A DNA stretch of 5,678 nt from an uncultured Planctomycetaceae bacterium. Its GTDB lineage: Bacteria; Planctomycetota; Planctomycetia; Pirellulales; Lacipirellulaceae. A program made the translations under genes and the position numbers. Shown in pieces: positions 1 through 5,587 of this stretch (within the stretch, counting starts at the first letter, position 1; each line of letters begins with the position of its first letter). The DNA is taken from NCBI GenBank assembly GCA_937860165.1, contig CALMBE010000188.1, positions 1 to 5,678 on the forward strand, written 5' to 3'. A model generated the notes under the pieces. That model did not search any database. It was not told the DNA's origin and saw nothing but the letters and a program-made list of their open reading frames with translations.

Positions 1-111
1 TGCCCACGCCGGTACGCCGGTGTGGGCATGAGAATCTCCGAGCAAACATGGCCACTGCGGAATACCGCCGTGGCCATGGCACCCCCCAACTTAAATAATT
101 CATCGGCCCTG
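1..111 (+). repeat. Palindromic MITE/REPIN-like element, copy 1 (left end cut by window)
   Basis: Two hairpins lie in tandem. Hairpin A (1-28) pairs 1-12 with 17-28 around loop TACG, with one G.T pair. Hairpin B (47-78) pairs 47-60 with 65-78 around loop AATA, with one mismatch. A 16-nt spacer separates them. The right margin carries CATGGCACCCC (75-85) and then TAAATAATTCATCGGCCCTG (92-111). Both margin blocks recur as reverse complements at the left margin of copy 2 (5612-5622 exactly; 5588-5607 with 18 of 20 matches). The element is therefore internally palindromic with terminal inverted repeats. No coding frame is evident. Mobilisation in trans, for example by a RAYT-type or other transposase, is inference; no such gene is present here. 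Confidence 0.8.
71..99 (+). promoter_or_regulatory. Weak candidate promoter for the efflux operon
   Basis: TGGCCA (71-76), a 17-nt spacer, then AATAAT (94-99) gives 4/6 and 5/6 matches to sigma70 -35 and -10 boxes. The -35 box lies in the right arm of hairpin B and the -10 box in the terminal repeat, so the repeat itself could drive the operon. The leader to the ATG at 253 would be about 147 nt. The region 112-252 otherwise shows no RNA gene, operator or convincing small gene. This is the best match in an AT-rich patch and could easily be chance. Confidence 0.2.
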
Positions 112-252
112 AATGACTACTGACCCAAGGAATCAGAACCTGGTTGGCCCTGGTTGACATGTATTTCCCCTTTCCAGGGCGGGAAAAATGCGGGACAATG
201 GTGTTTTCGCCTTCAGCCATGCTCCCCACCCCCTAGCCCCGCTGCTGCCCCC

Positions 253-1563
253 ATGAGTACCAAGGCTGCCGATTTGCGCGGTGAGCTCTCCGCGCTGAAG
301 ATCGATCGCACGAAGGCTCGGCAGACTTCTTGGTCGATGCGGCTGGTGGGACTCCTCTTGCTATTGGCCTTGTTGGCAGCATTTGGCGGGGGGGCCTACT
401 GGGCACTTCAGGATCGCTTGTTCCCGGTGCCGGTGGTGAAGCTCGAGCTCGTGCGGATCATGACCCTGGGACAAGCCTCGGCACAACTTACTGCGACCGG
501 TTATCTCGAATCGCGTTGGCAAGCTGCCGTGGGAGCCAAGGTTCCGGGTCGGATTGCGAACATCCCTGTGGAAGAAGGGACCAAAGTCAAGGCGGGGGAT
601 TTATTAGCGGAACTCGAACATTCGGACCTGGATGCCGCGCTCGCTTCGCGGAAGGTGGCCGTCACGCTGGCCAAAGCACAAGTCTCCGAGGCGCAGTTCA
701 CTTTGGCTCAAGCGGAAAGGAATCTGGCCCGCGAACAACAACTGTTAGAGCGCAACGCGGGAACCCTGGAAGCGGTCGAACAAGCTGAAACTGCGTTTCG
801 AGTTGCCCAGTCGACCGAAGAAGCGCGGATTGCCGCCCTGGATGCCGCCAAGAGCAACGTGATCGAAGCCGAGGAAGCGATCAAGAACATGTTCATTTAC
901 GCCCCCTTCGACGGTACGGTGGTCACTAAGGATGCCGAACAGGGCGAGTCGATCATGCCGGGGGGCATGGGGGCCAGCTCGGGGCGTGGTTCTGTCATCA
1001 CACTTGCCAGACTGGATGAATTGGAAGTCGATACCGACGTGAAGGAAGACTACTTAAGCCAGCTGCGCAAAGGCCAGCCGACACAAGTGGTGGTCGATGC
1101 CGTGCCGAATCATCGATACCAAGGCCGACTCCGCGAGATTATTCCCATGGGGGATCGCACCCGCGGAATCGTGAAAGTGAAAGTCACGATTCTCGATCCC
1201 GATGAACGACTGTTCCCCGAGTTGAGTGCCACGGTGTTGTTTCTTCCCGACGCCAAGGAACCAAATCAAGCCCAGGAAAAAGGAGTGTTTGTTCCCGTCG
1301 CGGCGGTGCAGGGAACAGATAAGGAAAAATTTGTGTGGCTCTACGAGCAAGATCATGTGCGGAAACTCGCACTTGCAACCGAAGGGGAATCGCACGACGG
1401 GCTGATCGCCATTCGCGGTGGACTCGCGGGTGGCGAGCGCGTGGTCGTGAATCCCCCCCCGATCTCAAAGAGGGCGACCAGGTCAAGTTGCCGGAATAGA
1501 ATTGCTGCCCGCGAAAAACGCGAAATAGGCGAAACCTATTTAGGATGGTCTCCGACCGAATAA
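253..1563 (+). CDS. Periplasmic adaptor subunit (HlyD/MFP family) of an ABC efflux system; 3' end probably frameshifted
   Basis: Membrane-fusion protein expected to link the inner-membrane permeases encoded downstream to an outer-membrane channel. Read from ATG 253 there is a short cytoplasmic tail and one membrane anchor (about residues 30-50). A first lipoyl half follows (about 88-125, with GAKVPGRIANIPVEEGTKVKAGD), then a coiled-coil hairpin (about 126-210), a second lipoyl half (about 213-250, with YAPFDGTVV), and beta-barrel and membrane-proximal domains to about residue 400. The order is typical of MacA/DevB/HlyD adaptors. ATG 253 is chosen because a longer frame from TTG 154 adds a Pro/Cys-rich, non-family N-terminus; neither start has a Shine-Dalgarno sequence. 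At C8 (1453-1460) the family-like C-terminus moves to another frame (DLKEGDQVKLPE, stop TAG 1497-1499). The open frame instead runs 33 unrelated residues through an inverted repeat to TAA 1561-1563. The open frame is 436 aa; the corrected protein would be about 415 aa. Family call firm; 3' end uncertain. Confidence 0.88.
   Translation: MSTKAADLRGELSALKIDRTKARQTSWSMRLVGLLLLLALLAAFGGGAYWALQDRLFPVPVVKLELVRIMTLGQASAQLTATGYLESRWQAAVGAKVPGRIANIPVEEGTKVKAGDLLAELEHSDLDAALASRKVAVTLAKAQVSEAQFTLAQAERNLAREQQLLERNAGTLEAVEQAETAFRVAQSTEEARIAALDAAKSNVIEAEEAIKNMFIYAPFDGTVVTKDAEQGESIMPGGMGASSGRGSVITLARLDELEVDTDVKEDYLSQLRKGQPTQVVVDAVPNHRYQGRLREIIPMGDRTRGIVKVKVTILDPDERLFPELSATVLFLPDAKEPNQAQEKGVFVPVAAVQGTDKEKFVWLYEQDHVRKLALATEGESHDGLIAIRGGLAGGERVVVNPPPISKRATRSSCRNRIAAREKREIGETYLGWSPTE
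1453..1460 (+). other. C8 homopolymer, probable frameshift site in the adaptor gene
   Basis: Eight C follow codon AAT. As sequenced the frame reads NPPPISKRATRS. One extra C would give NPPPDLKEGDQVKLPE and a stop at 1497-1499, a normal ending for this adaptor family. The possible causes are a base-call error in the run, a real indel (phase variation), or slippage during transcription or translation. The DNA alone cannot separate these. Confidence 0.75.
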
Positions 1564-1598
1564 AACTAGTTTCGCGTATATTCGCGTGATTCGCGGGG
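1508..1598 (+). repeat. Inverted-repeat/TTCGCG-repeat structure between adaptor and ATPase genes
   Basis: Positions 1508-1515 (CCCGCGAA) pair perfectly with 1590-1597, and 1518-1524 (ACGCGAA) with 1581-1587. This gives a 15-bp stem broken by a 2x2 internal loop. Inside it AAATAGG (1523-1529) and CCTATTT (1535-1541) form a perfect 7-bp hairpin, and GGTC/GACC (1547-1550/1554-1557) a smaller one. The right arm holds three TTCGCG-headed units at 1571, 1581 and 1590, spaced 10 and 9 nt. The structure ends 12 nt before the ATPase ribosome-binding site. It could stabilise mRNA or modulate expression between the two genes; that role is inferred. Confidence 0.7.
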
Positions 1599-1609
1599 AA
1601 AAAAACTTT

Positions 1610-1613
1610 GAGG
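1610..1613 (+). promoter_or_regulatory. Ribosome-binding site deciding the ATPase start
   Basis: GAGG lies 6 nt upstream of ATG 1620. This favours that ATG over the in-frame TTG at 1608, which overlaps the Shine-Dalgarno sequence itself. Confidence 0.7.
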
Positions 1614-1619
1614 AAACCA

Positions 1620-2354
1620 ATGTCTGATAACCATGCCGAGTCGATCGTCGCCCTGCTCAATGTGAGCAAGGGGTTTATGCGCGACAAATTGGAAATCCCC
1701 GTGCTGACGAACACGACGCTCCACATTCCCAAGGGAGACTTTGTCGCCGTGATGGGCCCCTCAGGTTCTGGCAAGTCGACACTTCTTAACTTGTGCGCGG
1801 GGTTGGATCGCCCCACGACTGGCAAGGTGATCGTCAATGGCCAAGACCTGGGCGAGCTTTCCGAAGCGCGACTATCCAAATGGCGGAGCGAGAATCTGGG
1901 GTTCATCTTTCAGATGTACAATCTCATGCCGGTACTCTCCGCGCAAGAAAACGTCGAATTGCCGTTGATGCTTACTCCCCTGTCACGAGCCGAACGGCGT
2001 AAACACGCAGAGGCTTCGTTGCGGATCGTGGGGTTGTCGGATCGAGCCGACCACTACCCGCGGCAACTCTCCGGCGGTCAGGAACAGCGAGTTGCGATCG
2101 CCCGCGCCTTGGCCAACGACCCCGTGTTGCTGCTGGCCGACGAACCCACGGGCAACCTCGACGCCACCAGTGCCCAGGAAGTGCTGGACTTGCTGGAATC
2201 CTTGAACGAGCAATTTGGCGTAACGATCATCATGGTGACGCACGACCCCAAGGCAGCCCGGCGGGCTAAACGACTCCTCCACCTGGAGAAGGGATCCTTT
2301 GTGCAAGCCGACATCGAGGCCCTAGAGACCAGCCTCCGGGGGGTGGCGCGATGA
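1620..2354 (+). CDS. ABC transporter ATP-binding protein (LolD/MacB/DevA class)
   Basis: Cytoplasmic ATPase of 244 aa that should dimerise and power the two FtsX-type permeases encoded downstream. All motifs are intact: Walker A GPSGSGKST (residues 46-54), Q-loop Gln98 in FIFQMYNL, signature LSGGQEQR (150-157), Walker B VLLLADEP with Asp174/Glu175 (169-176), D-loop GNLD (178-181) and switch His208 in VTHDP. The FQMYNLMPVLSAQENVELPL stretch and a length near 240 residues are typical of the MacB/LolD/FtsE class. A GAGG sequence sets the start at ATG 1620. Its stop overlaps the next start as ATGA, indicating translational coupling. The substrate cannot be read from an ATPase; adaptor plus FtsX partners point to an export or efflux system in a two-membrane cell rather than nutrient uptake. 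Confidence 0.95.
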   Translation: MSDNHAESIVALLNVSKGFMRDKLEIPVLTNTTLHIPKGDFVAVMGPSGSGKSTLLNLCAGLDRPTTGKVIVNGQDLGELSEARLSKWRSENLGFIFQMYNLMPVLSAQENVELPLMLTPLSRAERRKHAEASLRIVGLSDRADHYPRQLSGGQEQRVAIARALANDPVLLLADEPTGNLDATSAQEVLDLLESLNEQFGVTIIMVTHDPKAARRAKRLLHLEKGSFVQADIEALETSLRGVAR

Positions 2355-3511
2355 AATACTTGCCGTTGATTCTGCGCAATGTGACGCGCAACAAAATCCG
2401 CTCGATTTTCACCGGATCTTCCATCGCGGTGAGTTTGTTTCTGGTGGTCATGTTGTATTCCTTCCTCAGCGTCCAAGATGCCAACAACGAAGCCTCGAAG
2501 GTTCACAATCGCATCATCGCGATGAATGTCCAAGGGCTCACCGGCGATGTTCCGATTGCGTATGTCGACCGCATTCGCAAGATCGAAGGGGTGCGCTACG
2601 CGGTTCCCTACTCTTGGTATGGGGGCATGTACAAGGACGACAAAATCACTTTCGGCCAGTTTGGAACCGACGCGAATTCCATTATGAATGTGCTCGAGGA
2701 ATACAAGTTGGCTCCCGAACAACTCGCGGCCTGGAAGGCCGACAAGACCGGGTGCGTGGTGGGCTCGATCTTGGCCAGGAATAAAGGCTGGAAGCTCGGC
2801 GACAAGGTGCCCCTCAAGGGGGACATTTACCCGGTGAATCTTGAATTCACCGTGCGGGGAATCTACGAAGGCTCATCTTCTACAGACCGAGAGATGCTGT
2901 GGTTTCACTTTAGCTATCTCGATGATTCCCTGAAAGAGATCAATGCCCCCACGGCAGGCAATGCGGGAATAGTCATGCTGAATGCGGAGTCCGCCGACAT
3001 CATGCCCGACTTGATGAAGAAAATCGACAGCACCTTTGCGAGTTCCGATGCACCGGTTCGGGCGATGACCGAGAAGCAGTTTCAACAGTCGTTTATGGAA
3101 ATGATGGGGAACGTCCGCGGGTTTATTCGTTACACGTCGATTGCCGTGGTGGTGGCCCTGCTGTGTGTCGCAGCCAACACGATGGCAATGGCGCTCCGCG
3201 AACGAACCCGCGAGATTGCCCTGTTCAAGGCCATCGGTTTTCCGCAAAGCACCATCCTGGGGCTGTTTCTGAGCGAAGCGGTTGCCATCGGTTTGTTGGG
3301 GGGTGTGTTCGGTGCATTAGGTGCGAAGCTGTTGTTCGAGGTGGTTGATTTCAGTAAATGGGTCCCTGGGCTCGGCTGGCTGTATGTCCCCTGGAGCACC
3401 GCCCTAGCGGGAGTGGCGCTCGCCACGGCAATTGGTTTGGTGAGCGGCATCTATCCGGCCTGGCGGGCTGCGAATGTCTCGGTCGTCGAAGGTTTGCGAA
3501 AAATTGTGTAA
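2351..3511 (+). CDS. FtsX-family ABC transporter permease 1
   Basis: Inner-membrane permease of 386 aa with the MacB/FtsX layout. TM1 lies at about residues 18-40, followed by a large periplasmic domain (about 41-258, MacB_PCD-like). TM2 is at about 260-282, TM3 about 301-333 and TM4 about 349-372. After TM2 the RERTREIALFKAIGF segment (283-297) is the usual ATPase-contacting loop of FtsX permeases, and the C-terminus GIYPAWRAANVSVVEGLRK is typical too. The start overlaps the ATPase stop by 4 nt (ATGA). A G-rich stretch (2338-2343) before it is only a weak ribosome-binding site, so coupled re-initiation is likely. It probably forms a heterodimer with the second permease, since only one ATPase gene is present. 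Expected action is mechanotransmission: ATP hydrolysis drives movement of the periplasmic domains, which with the adaptor push substrate outward. Substrate unknown. Confidence 0.92.
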   Translation: MKYLPLILRNVTRNKIRSIFTGSSIAVSLFLVVMLYSFLSVQDANNEASKVHNRIIAMNVQGLTGDVPIAYVDRIRKIEGVRYAVPYSWYGGMYKDDKITFGQFGTDANSIMNVLEEYKLAPEQLAAWKADKTGCVVGSILARNKGWKLGDKVPLKGDIYPVNLEFTVRGIYEGSSSTDREMLWFHFSYLDDSLKEINAPTAGNAGIVMLNAESADIMPDLMKKIDSTFASSDAPVRAMTEKQFQQSFMEMMGNVRGFIRYTSIAVVVALLCVAANTMAMALRERTREIALFKAIGFPQSTILGLFLSEAVAIGLLGGVFGALGAKLLFEVVDFSKWVPGLGWLYVPWSTALAGVALATAIGLVSGIYPAWRAANVSVVEGLRKIV

Positions 3512-3514
3512 CAA

Positions 3515-3540
3515 CCTACTCACCTACTCACCTACTCACC
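3515..3540 (+). repeat. Tandem octanucleotide repeat CCTACTCA x3
   Basis: Perfect units lie at 3515-3522, 3523-3530 and 3531-3538, followed by a partial CC. The array fills nearly all of the 34-nt gap between the two permease genes and ends 5 nt before ATG 3546, exactly where a Shine-Dalgarno sequence would be. No purine-rich site is present. Copy number could vary by slippage and would change the spacing between the two genes. Confidence 0.9.
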
Positions 3541-3545
3541 AAAAC

Positions 3546-4706
3546 ATGATCCCCATCAAATACAATCTCCGCAGTCTGATGGCCCGCAAAATTGGGTCGC
3601 TGATGACCATTTTCGGCACGGGTATGGTCGTGTGGGCGAGTATCTTTGCCTTTGGGTTGTACGGGGGTTTGGAAAAAACTTTCAATACTTCGGTAAGTCC
3701 ACTCGACGTGCTCATTCTGCGGCAAGGCTCGACTTCTGAAACCGCTTCGGCAGTGACCGAGGCTGCGGCTCGGGAGATCATGACATTCCCCGGCATCGCC
3801 ACGGATGACCAAGGCAACGTGTTGGCTGCCCCTGAATTGGTGGTGATTAGTTACATCTCGAAGCGCGATGGCTCGGGGAACGCGAACATTACCGTGCGGG
3901 GCGTGTTGCCCAATTCCCGGCTGTTGCGCGACAACTTCAAGATTGTAGCCGGTGACGATTTTCGCCCAGGAGTCCGCGAAGCGATTGTCAGCCGGGCGTT
4001 GTCGGACCGGTTCCAAGGCTTGCGAATCGGCGAGGAGTTTATCGTGCAAGACAAACCGTTCAAAGTGGTCGGTTACTTTGAATCTGGCGGGGGAACCTCG
4101 GAATCGGAAGTCTGGACTGACCAGCGCGTGCTGGCCCAGGTGGCCAATCGCACGGGGGCCACCTCAAGCGTACAACTTCGAGCGGTGAGCAAGGATGCCC
4201 AACAACAATTGATCGACCGCATCACCGCCGACGAACAGGTCGCCCTCAAGGCGGTCACCGAGGAACAGTATTATTCGGACCTGGCCGAGCAGAGTTTCTT
4301 TATCAAAATGATCGGTCAGATCATCGCGTTTTTTCTCACCTTGGGGGCAATGTTCGCCGTGGCCAACACGATGTACGGCGCGATCGCATCGCGGGCGCGC
4401 GAGATCGGCACCTTGCGGGCGCTGGGGTTTGGGCGATTCAGCATTCTGGCGGCTTTTCTGTTGGAGTCGCTCGTGCTGTGCGTTTTAGGGGCGTTGCTAG
4501 GTTGTGCGGGGGCCCTGCTATTGGGCGAAATTCGCACCGGCACAATGGGTGGGAGTTTTACCGAAGTCGTCTTCTCGTTCAACTTTGGGCCGGATGTGCT
4601 TTTCAAGGGAGCACTCTTGGCGGTGGTGATGGGACTGATCGGTGGCTTCGCCCCTGCCCTGCGGGCGGTGCGGATGAAAGTGGTCGACGCCCTCCGCGAG
4701 GTGTGA
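3546..4706 (+). CDS. FtsX-family ABC transporter permease 2
   Basis: Second inner-membrane permease, also 386 aa but clearly diverged from the first. TM1 lies at about residues 17-40, a periplasmic domain at about 41-252, TM2 about 253-278, TM3 about 298-327 and TM4 about 352-372. The cytoplasmic loop SRAREIGTLRALGFGRFSI (282-300) and C-terminus APALRAVRMKVVDALREV match FtsX/MacB permeases. ATG 3546 is preferred because MIPIKYNLRSLMARKIGS aligns in kind with the start of permease 1 and with this family. The upstream ATG 3474 would add 24 residues encoded by the end of permease 1 and the CCTACTCA array. There is no Shine-Dalgarno sequence, so translation may depend on ribosomes finishing permease 1. 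It is the last gene of the operon; no outer-membrane channel gene follows. Likely partner of permease 1 in a heterodimeric exporter. Confidence 0.92.
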   Translation: MIPIKYNLRSLMARKIGSLMTIFGTGMVVWASIFAFGLYGGLEKTFNTSVSPLDVLILRQGSTSETASAVTEAAAREIMTFPGIATDDQGNVLAAPELVVISYISKRDGSGNANITVRGVLPNSRLLRDNFKIVAGDDFRPGVREAIVSRALSDRFQGLRIGEEFIVQDKPFKVVGYFESGGGTSESEVWTDQRVLAQVANRTGATSSVQLRAVSKDAQQQLIDRITADEQVALKAVTEEQYYSDLAEQSFFIKMIGQIIAFFLTLGAMFAVANTMYGAIASRAREIGTLRALGFGRFSILAAFLLESLVLCVLGALLGCAGALLLGEIRTGTMGGSFTEVVFSFNFGPDVLFKGALLAVVMGLIGGFAPALRAVRMKVVDALREV

Positions 4707-4723
4707 GGGGGGGGTCTATTTCA

Positions 4724-5056
4724 CTACTGCAGAATTAGGAAACCTGAGATCGCTTCGGTGACAAACTGCTCAATGAGAGCGTAGTTTTTTCTCAGCAACG
4801 TTTCGATGAGCTCTGTGGAACAATTTCCACTTCGTACCCAAAGTACTTTAGGTGGGGGCCCAATCAGAAGACTTCGGACATGGAAGTCTTCGTCCTTGCT
4901 GACCAAGACAAAATCATGCTGCCTCGCAAAATCCCAAATGGCTGTATCGTCTGAAGCGGTGAGCGAGATACTTCTCATGTGGATTGTGTCTGGGTACAAA
5001 TCGGCTAACAATGAAACCAACTTGTGCGAGACATTTTGGTCCAACAAGAGCTTCAC
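4724..5056 (-). CDS. DUF5615 PIN-like protein (putative toxin/nuclease)
   Basis: A 110-aa protein with the recognisable DUF5615 (Mut7-C/PIN-like) pattern. It opens MKLLLDQNVS with Asp6, continues SLTASDDTAIWDFA (Asp36/Asp37), then VSKDEDF (Asp55, Asp57), and ends with the family block PPPKVLWVRSGNCSTELIE (68-86). The clustered acidic residues are those expected to bind metal in PIN-like nucleases. Activity is inferred from family resemblance; many DUF5615 proteins have no demonstrated function. Start is GTG at 5056, sharing GTGA with the stop of the upstream DUF433 gene, so translation is probably coupled. Length is normal and complete. It converges on the efflux operon with 17 bp between stops; that gap holds a G8 run (4707-4714) but no hairpin. 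DUF433-DUF5615 pairs are widely regarded as putative type II toxin-antitoxin modules. Confidence 0.88.
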   Translation of the reverse strand: MKLLLDQNVSHKLVSLLADLYPDTIHMRSISLTASDDTAIWDFARQHDFVLVSKDEDFHVRSLLIGPPPKVLWVRSGNCSTELIETLLRKNYALIEQFVTEAISGFLILQ

Positions 5057-5280
5057 GATTGTGGAGTCGCCAATAAGCCGCGTTCCCGATCAGCGGCAAA
5101 CGCCAGACAGGCCAAGATGTCTTCACGAGTGAGATCCGGGAAGTCATCCAGAATCTGCTCGAAGGTCATACCCCCCGCGAGGTAGTCGAGAACATCCCCA
5201 ACCGTCATGCGCAAACCCCGCACACACGGCTTGCCGCCGCACTTATTGGGTTCGACTGTGATGATCTGCCGATAATTCAT
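5053..5280 (-). CDS. DUF433 protein (putative antitoxin of the DUF5615 partner)
   Basis: A 75-aa protein carrying the DUF433 signature: an initial Ile-Ile-Thr-Val-Glu-Pro strand, CGGKPCVRGLRMTVGDVLDYL (residues 14-34; CGGKPCVRG at 14-22), then an HTH-like second half GGMTFEQILDDFPDLTREDI (36-55). This family commonly precedes DUF5615 genes and is taken to be a DNA-binding antitoxin that neutralises its partner and represses the operon; here that is inference. ATG 5280 is chosen because the domain begins immediately and the 40-residue upstream extension overlaps the cysteine-rich gene in another frame. No Shine-Dalgarno sequence is visible. The stop TGA (5053-5055) lies within the GTGA start of the toxin-like gene. 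The preceding gene ends 50 nt upstream, so co-transcription is likely. Confidence 0.88.
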   Translation of the reverse strand: MNYRQIITVEPNKCGGKPCVRGLRMTVGDVLDYLAGGMTFEQILDDFPDLTREDILACLAFAADRERGLLATPQS

Positions 5281-5286
5281 ACTGGT

Positions 5287-5315
5287 AGCGTAGGCAGGTC
5301 GAAGAAGCCAGTCAA
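5287..5315 (-). promoter_or_regulatory. Weak candidate internal promoter before the DUF433 gene
   Basis: On the minus strand TTGACT (5315-5310, 5/6) is followed after 17 nt by TACGCT (5292-5287, 3/6). Transcription would begin at about the ATG at 5280, giving a leaderless mRNA. That would fit the missing Shine-Dalgarno sequence. The -10 box is poor and the match may be chance. Confidence 0.2.
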
Positions 5316-5330
5316 TCAGGACATCATCAC

Positions 5331-5492
5331 CTATTTCGCCGCTTCGACCTTTTGCAGTGGCTTGCCACAGCATTTCATTTCGACACAGGGGGGATCGCAA
5401 TGGCAGGCCTTGATGATCGCGACTTCAAAGCCACACTTTTCGCAGCGAAATTTGTCGCCCGTGGCGGCCTGGTCAGCAATTGCAGTATTCAT
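5331..5492 (-). CDS. Small cysteine-rich desulforedoxin/zinc-ribbon-like protein
   Basis: A 53-aa protein from ATG 5492 to TAG 5331, with Shine-Dalgarno GAGGAG 6 nt upstream. It has the rubredoxin-knuckle CEKCG (Cys17, Cys20) and a distal CCGKPL (Cys41, Cys42), the arrangement of desulforedoxin-like metal sites (CxxC ... CC-G-x-P). Between them lies an unusual insert with Cys30, His31, Cys32 and Cys36, making seven cysteines. It should bind Zn or Fe in the cytoplasm; no signal peptide or membrane segment is present. It could be a redox or electron-transfer domain or a structural zinc ribbon; sequence alone does not decide. It heads the minus-strand operon, 50 nt before DUF433. The opposite-strand frame over the same DNA has no recognisable domain. 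The coding call is strong from motif plus ribosome-binding site; the function is tentative. Confidence 0.8.
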   Translation of the reverse strand: MNTAIADQAATGDKFRCEKCGFEVAIIKACHCDPPCVEMKCCGKPLQKVEAAK

Positions 5493-5498
5493 GGAAGA

Positions 5499-5516
5499 CT
5501 CCTCGGTTCGAGGGAG
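5499..5516 (-). promoter_or_regulatory. Shine-Dalgarno sequence inside a small hairpin
   Basis: On the minus strand GAGGAG (5504-5499) is 6 nt from ATG 5492. The same bases form the 3' arm of a hairpin: 5499-5505 pairs with 5509-5516 around a 3-nt loop, 7 bp with a single bulged C. Folding would hide the ribosome-binding site of the cysteine-rich gene, so translation could be temperature-, protein- or ligand-sensitive; that regulatory role is inferred. Confidence 0.5.
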
Positions 5517-5540
5517 GTGGATAAGTGCGCTACGCAGTTA

Positions 5541-5569
5541 ATTCTAACGCCGGAGTCGTCGAGGAACAA
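5541..5569 (-). promoter_or_regulatory. Candidate sigma70-like promoter for the minus-strand operon
   Basis: On the minus strand TTGTTC (5569-5564, 3/6) and TAGAAT (5546-5541, 5/6) are separated by 17 nt. The 5' leader to ATG 5492 would be about 40-45 nt and would contain the Shine-Dalgarno hairpin. Position and spacing are good; the -35 box is weak. Confidence 0.4.
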
Positions 5570-5587
5570 ATCGCCGGGCAGGGCCTG

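Noticed and set aside
1..111. CRISPR array
   Set aside because: There is no regular repeat/spacer series; the palindromes occur once per element copy and differ from each other.
113..157. 14-codon leader peptide (MTTDPRNQNLVGPG)
   Set aside because: No Shine-Dalgarno sequence, no attenuator-like codon run and no terminator/antiterminator pair; an open stretch of this length is expected by chance.
154..182. Perfect TTGACA at 154-159 as a -35 box
   Set aside because: The expected -10 position reads GGGCGG, and no acceptable -10 lies at 16-18 nt spacing.
154..252. Upstream extension of the adaptor from TTG 154
   Set aside because: The added residues are Pro/Cys-rich, lack family character and have no ribosome-binding site; ATG 253 starts just before the usual anchor.
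1184..1906. 240-codon minus-strand open frame
   Set aside because: It lies antisense to the adaptor and ATPase genes, shows no domain, and is explained by codon bias of the genes on the plus strand.
2078..2722. 214-codon minus-strand open frame
   Set aside because: It is the antisense shadow of the ATPase and permease 1, with low-complexity His/Arg-rich content and no motif.
3474..3545. 24-residue N-terminal extension of permease 2
   Set aside because: It reads the end of permease 1 out of frame and then the octamer array; family-like sequence starts at ATG 3546.
4707..4723. Terminator between the convergent operons
   Set aside because: Only a G8 run and a short T-containing stretch are present; no hairpin fits in the 17-bp gap.
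5281..5400. 40-residue N-terminal extension of the DUF433 protein
   Set aside because: It overlaps the Cys-rich gene in another frame and adds sequence absent from the compact DUF433 fold.
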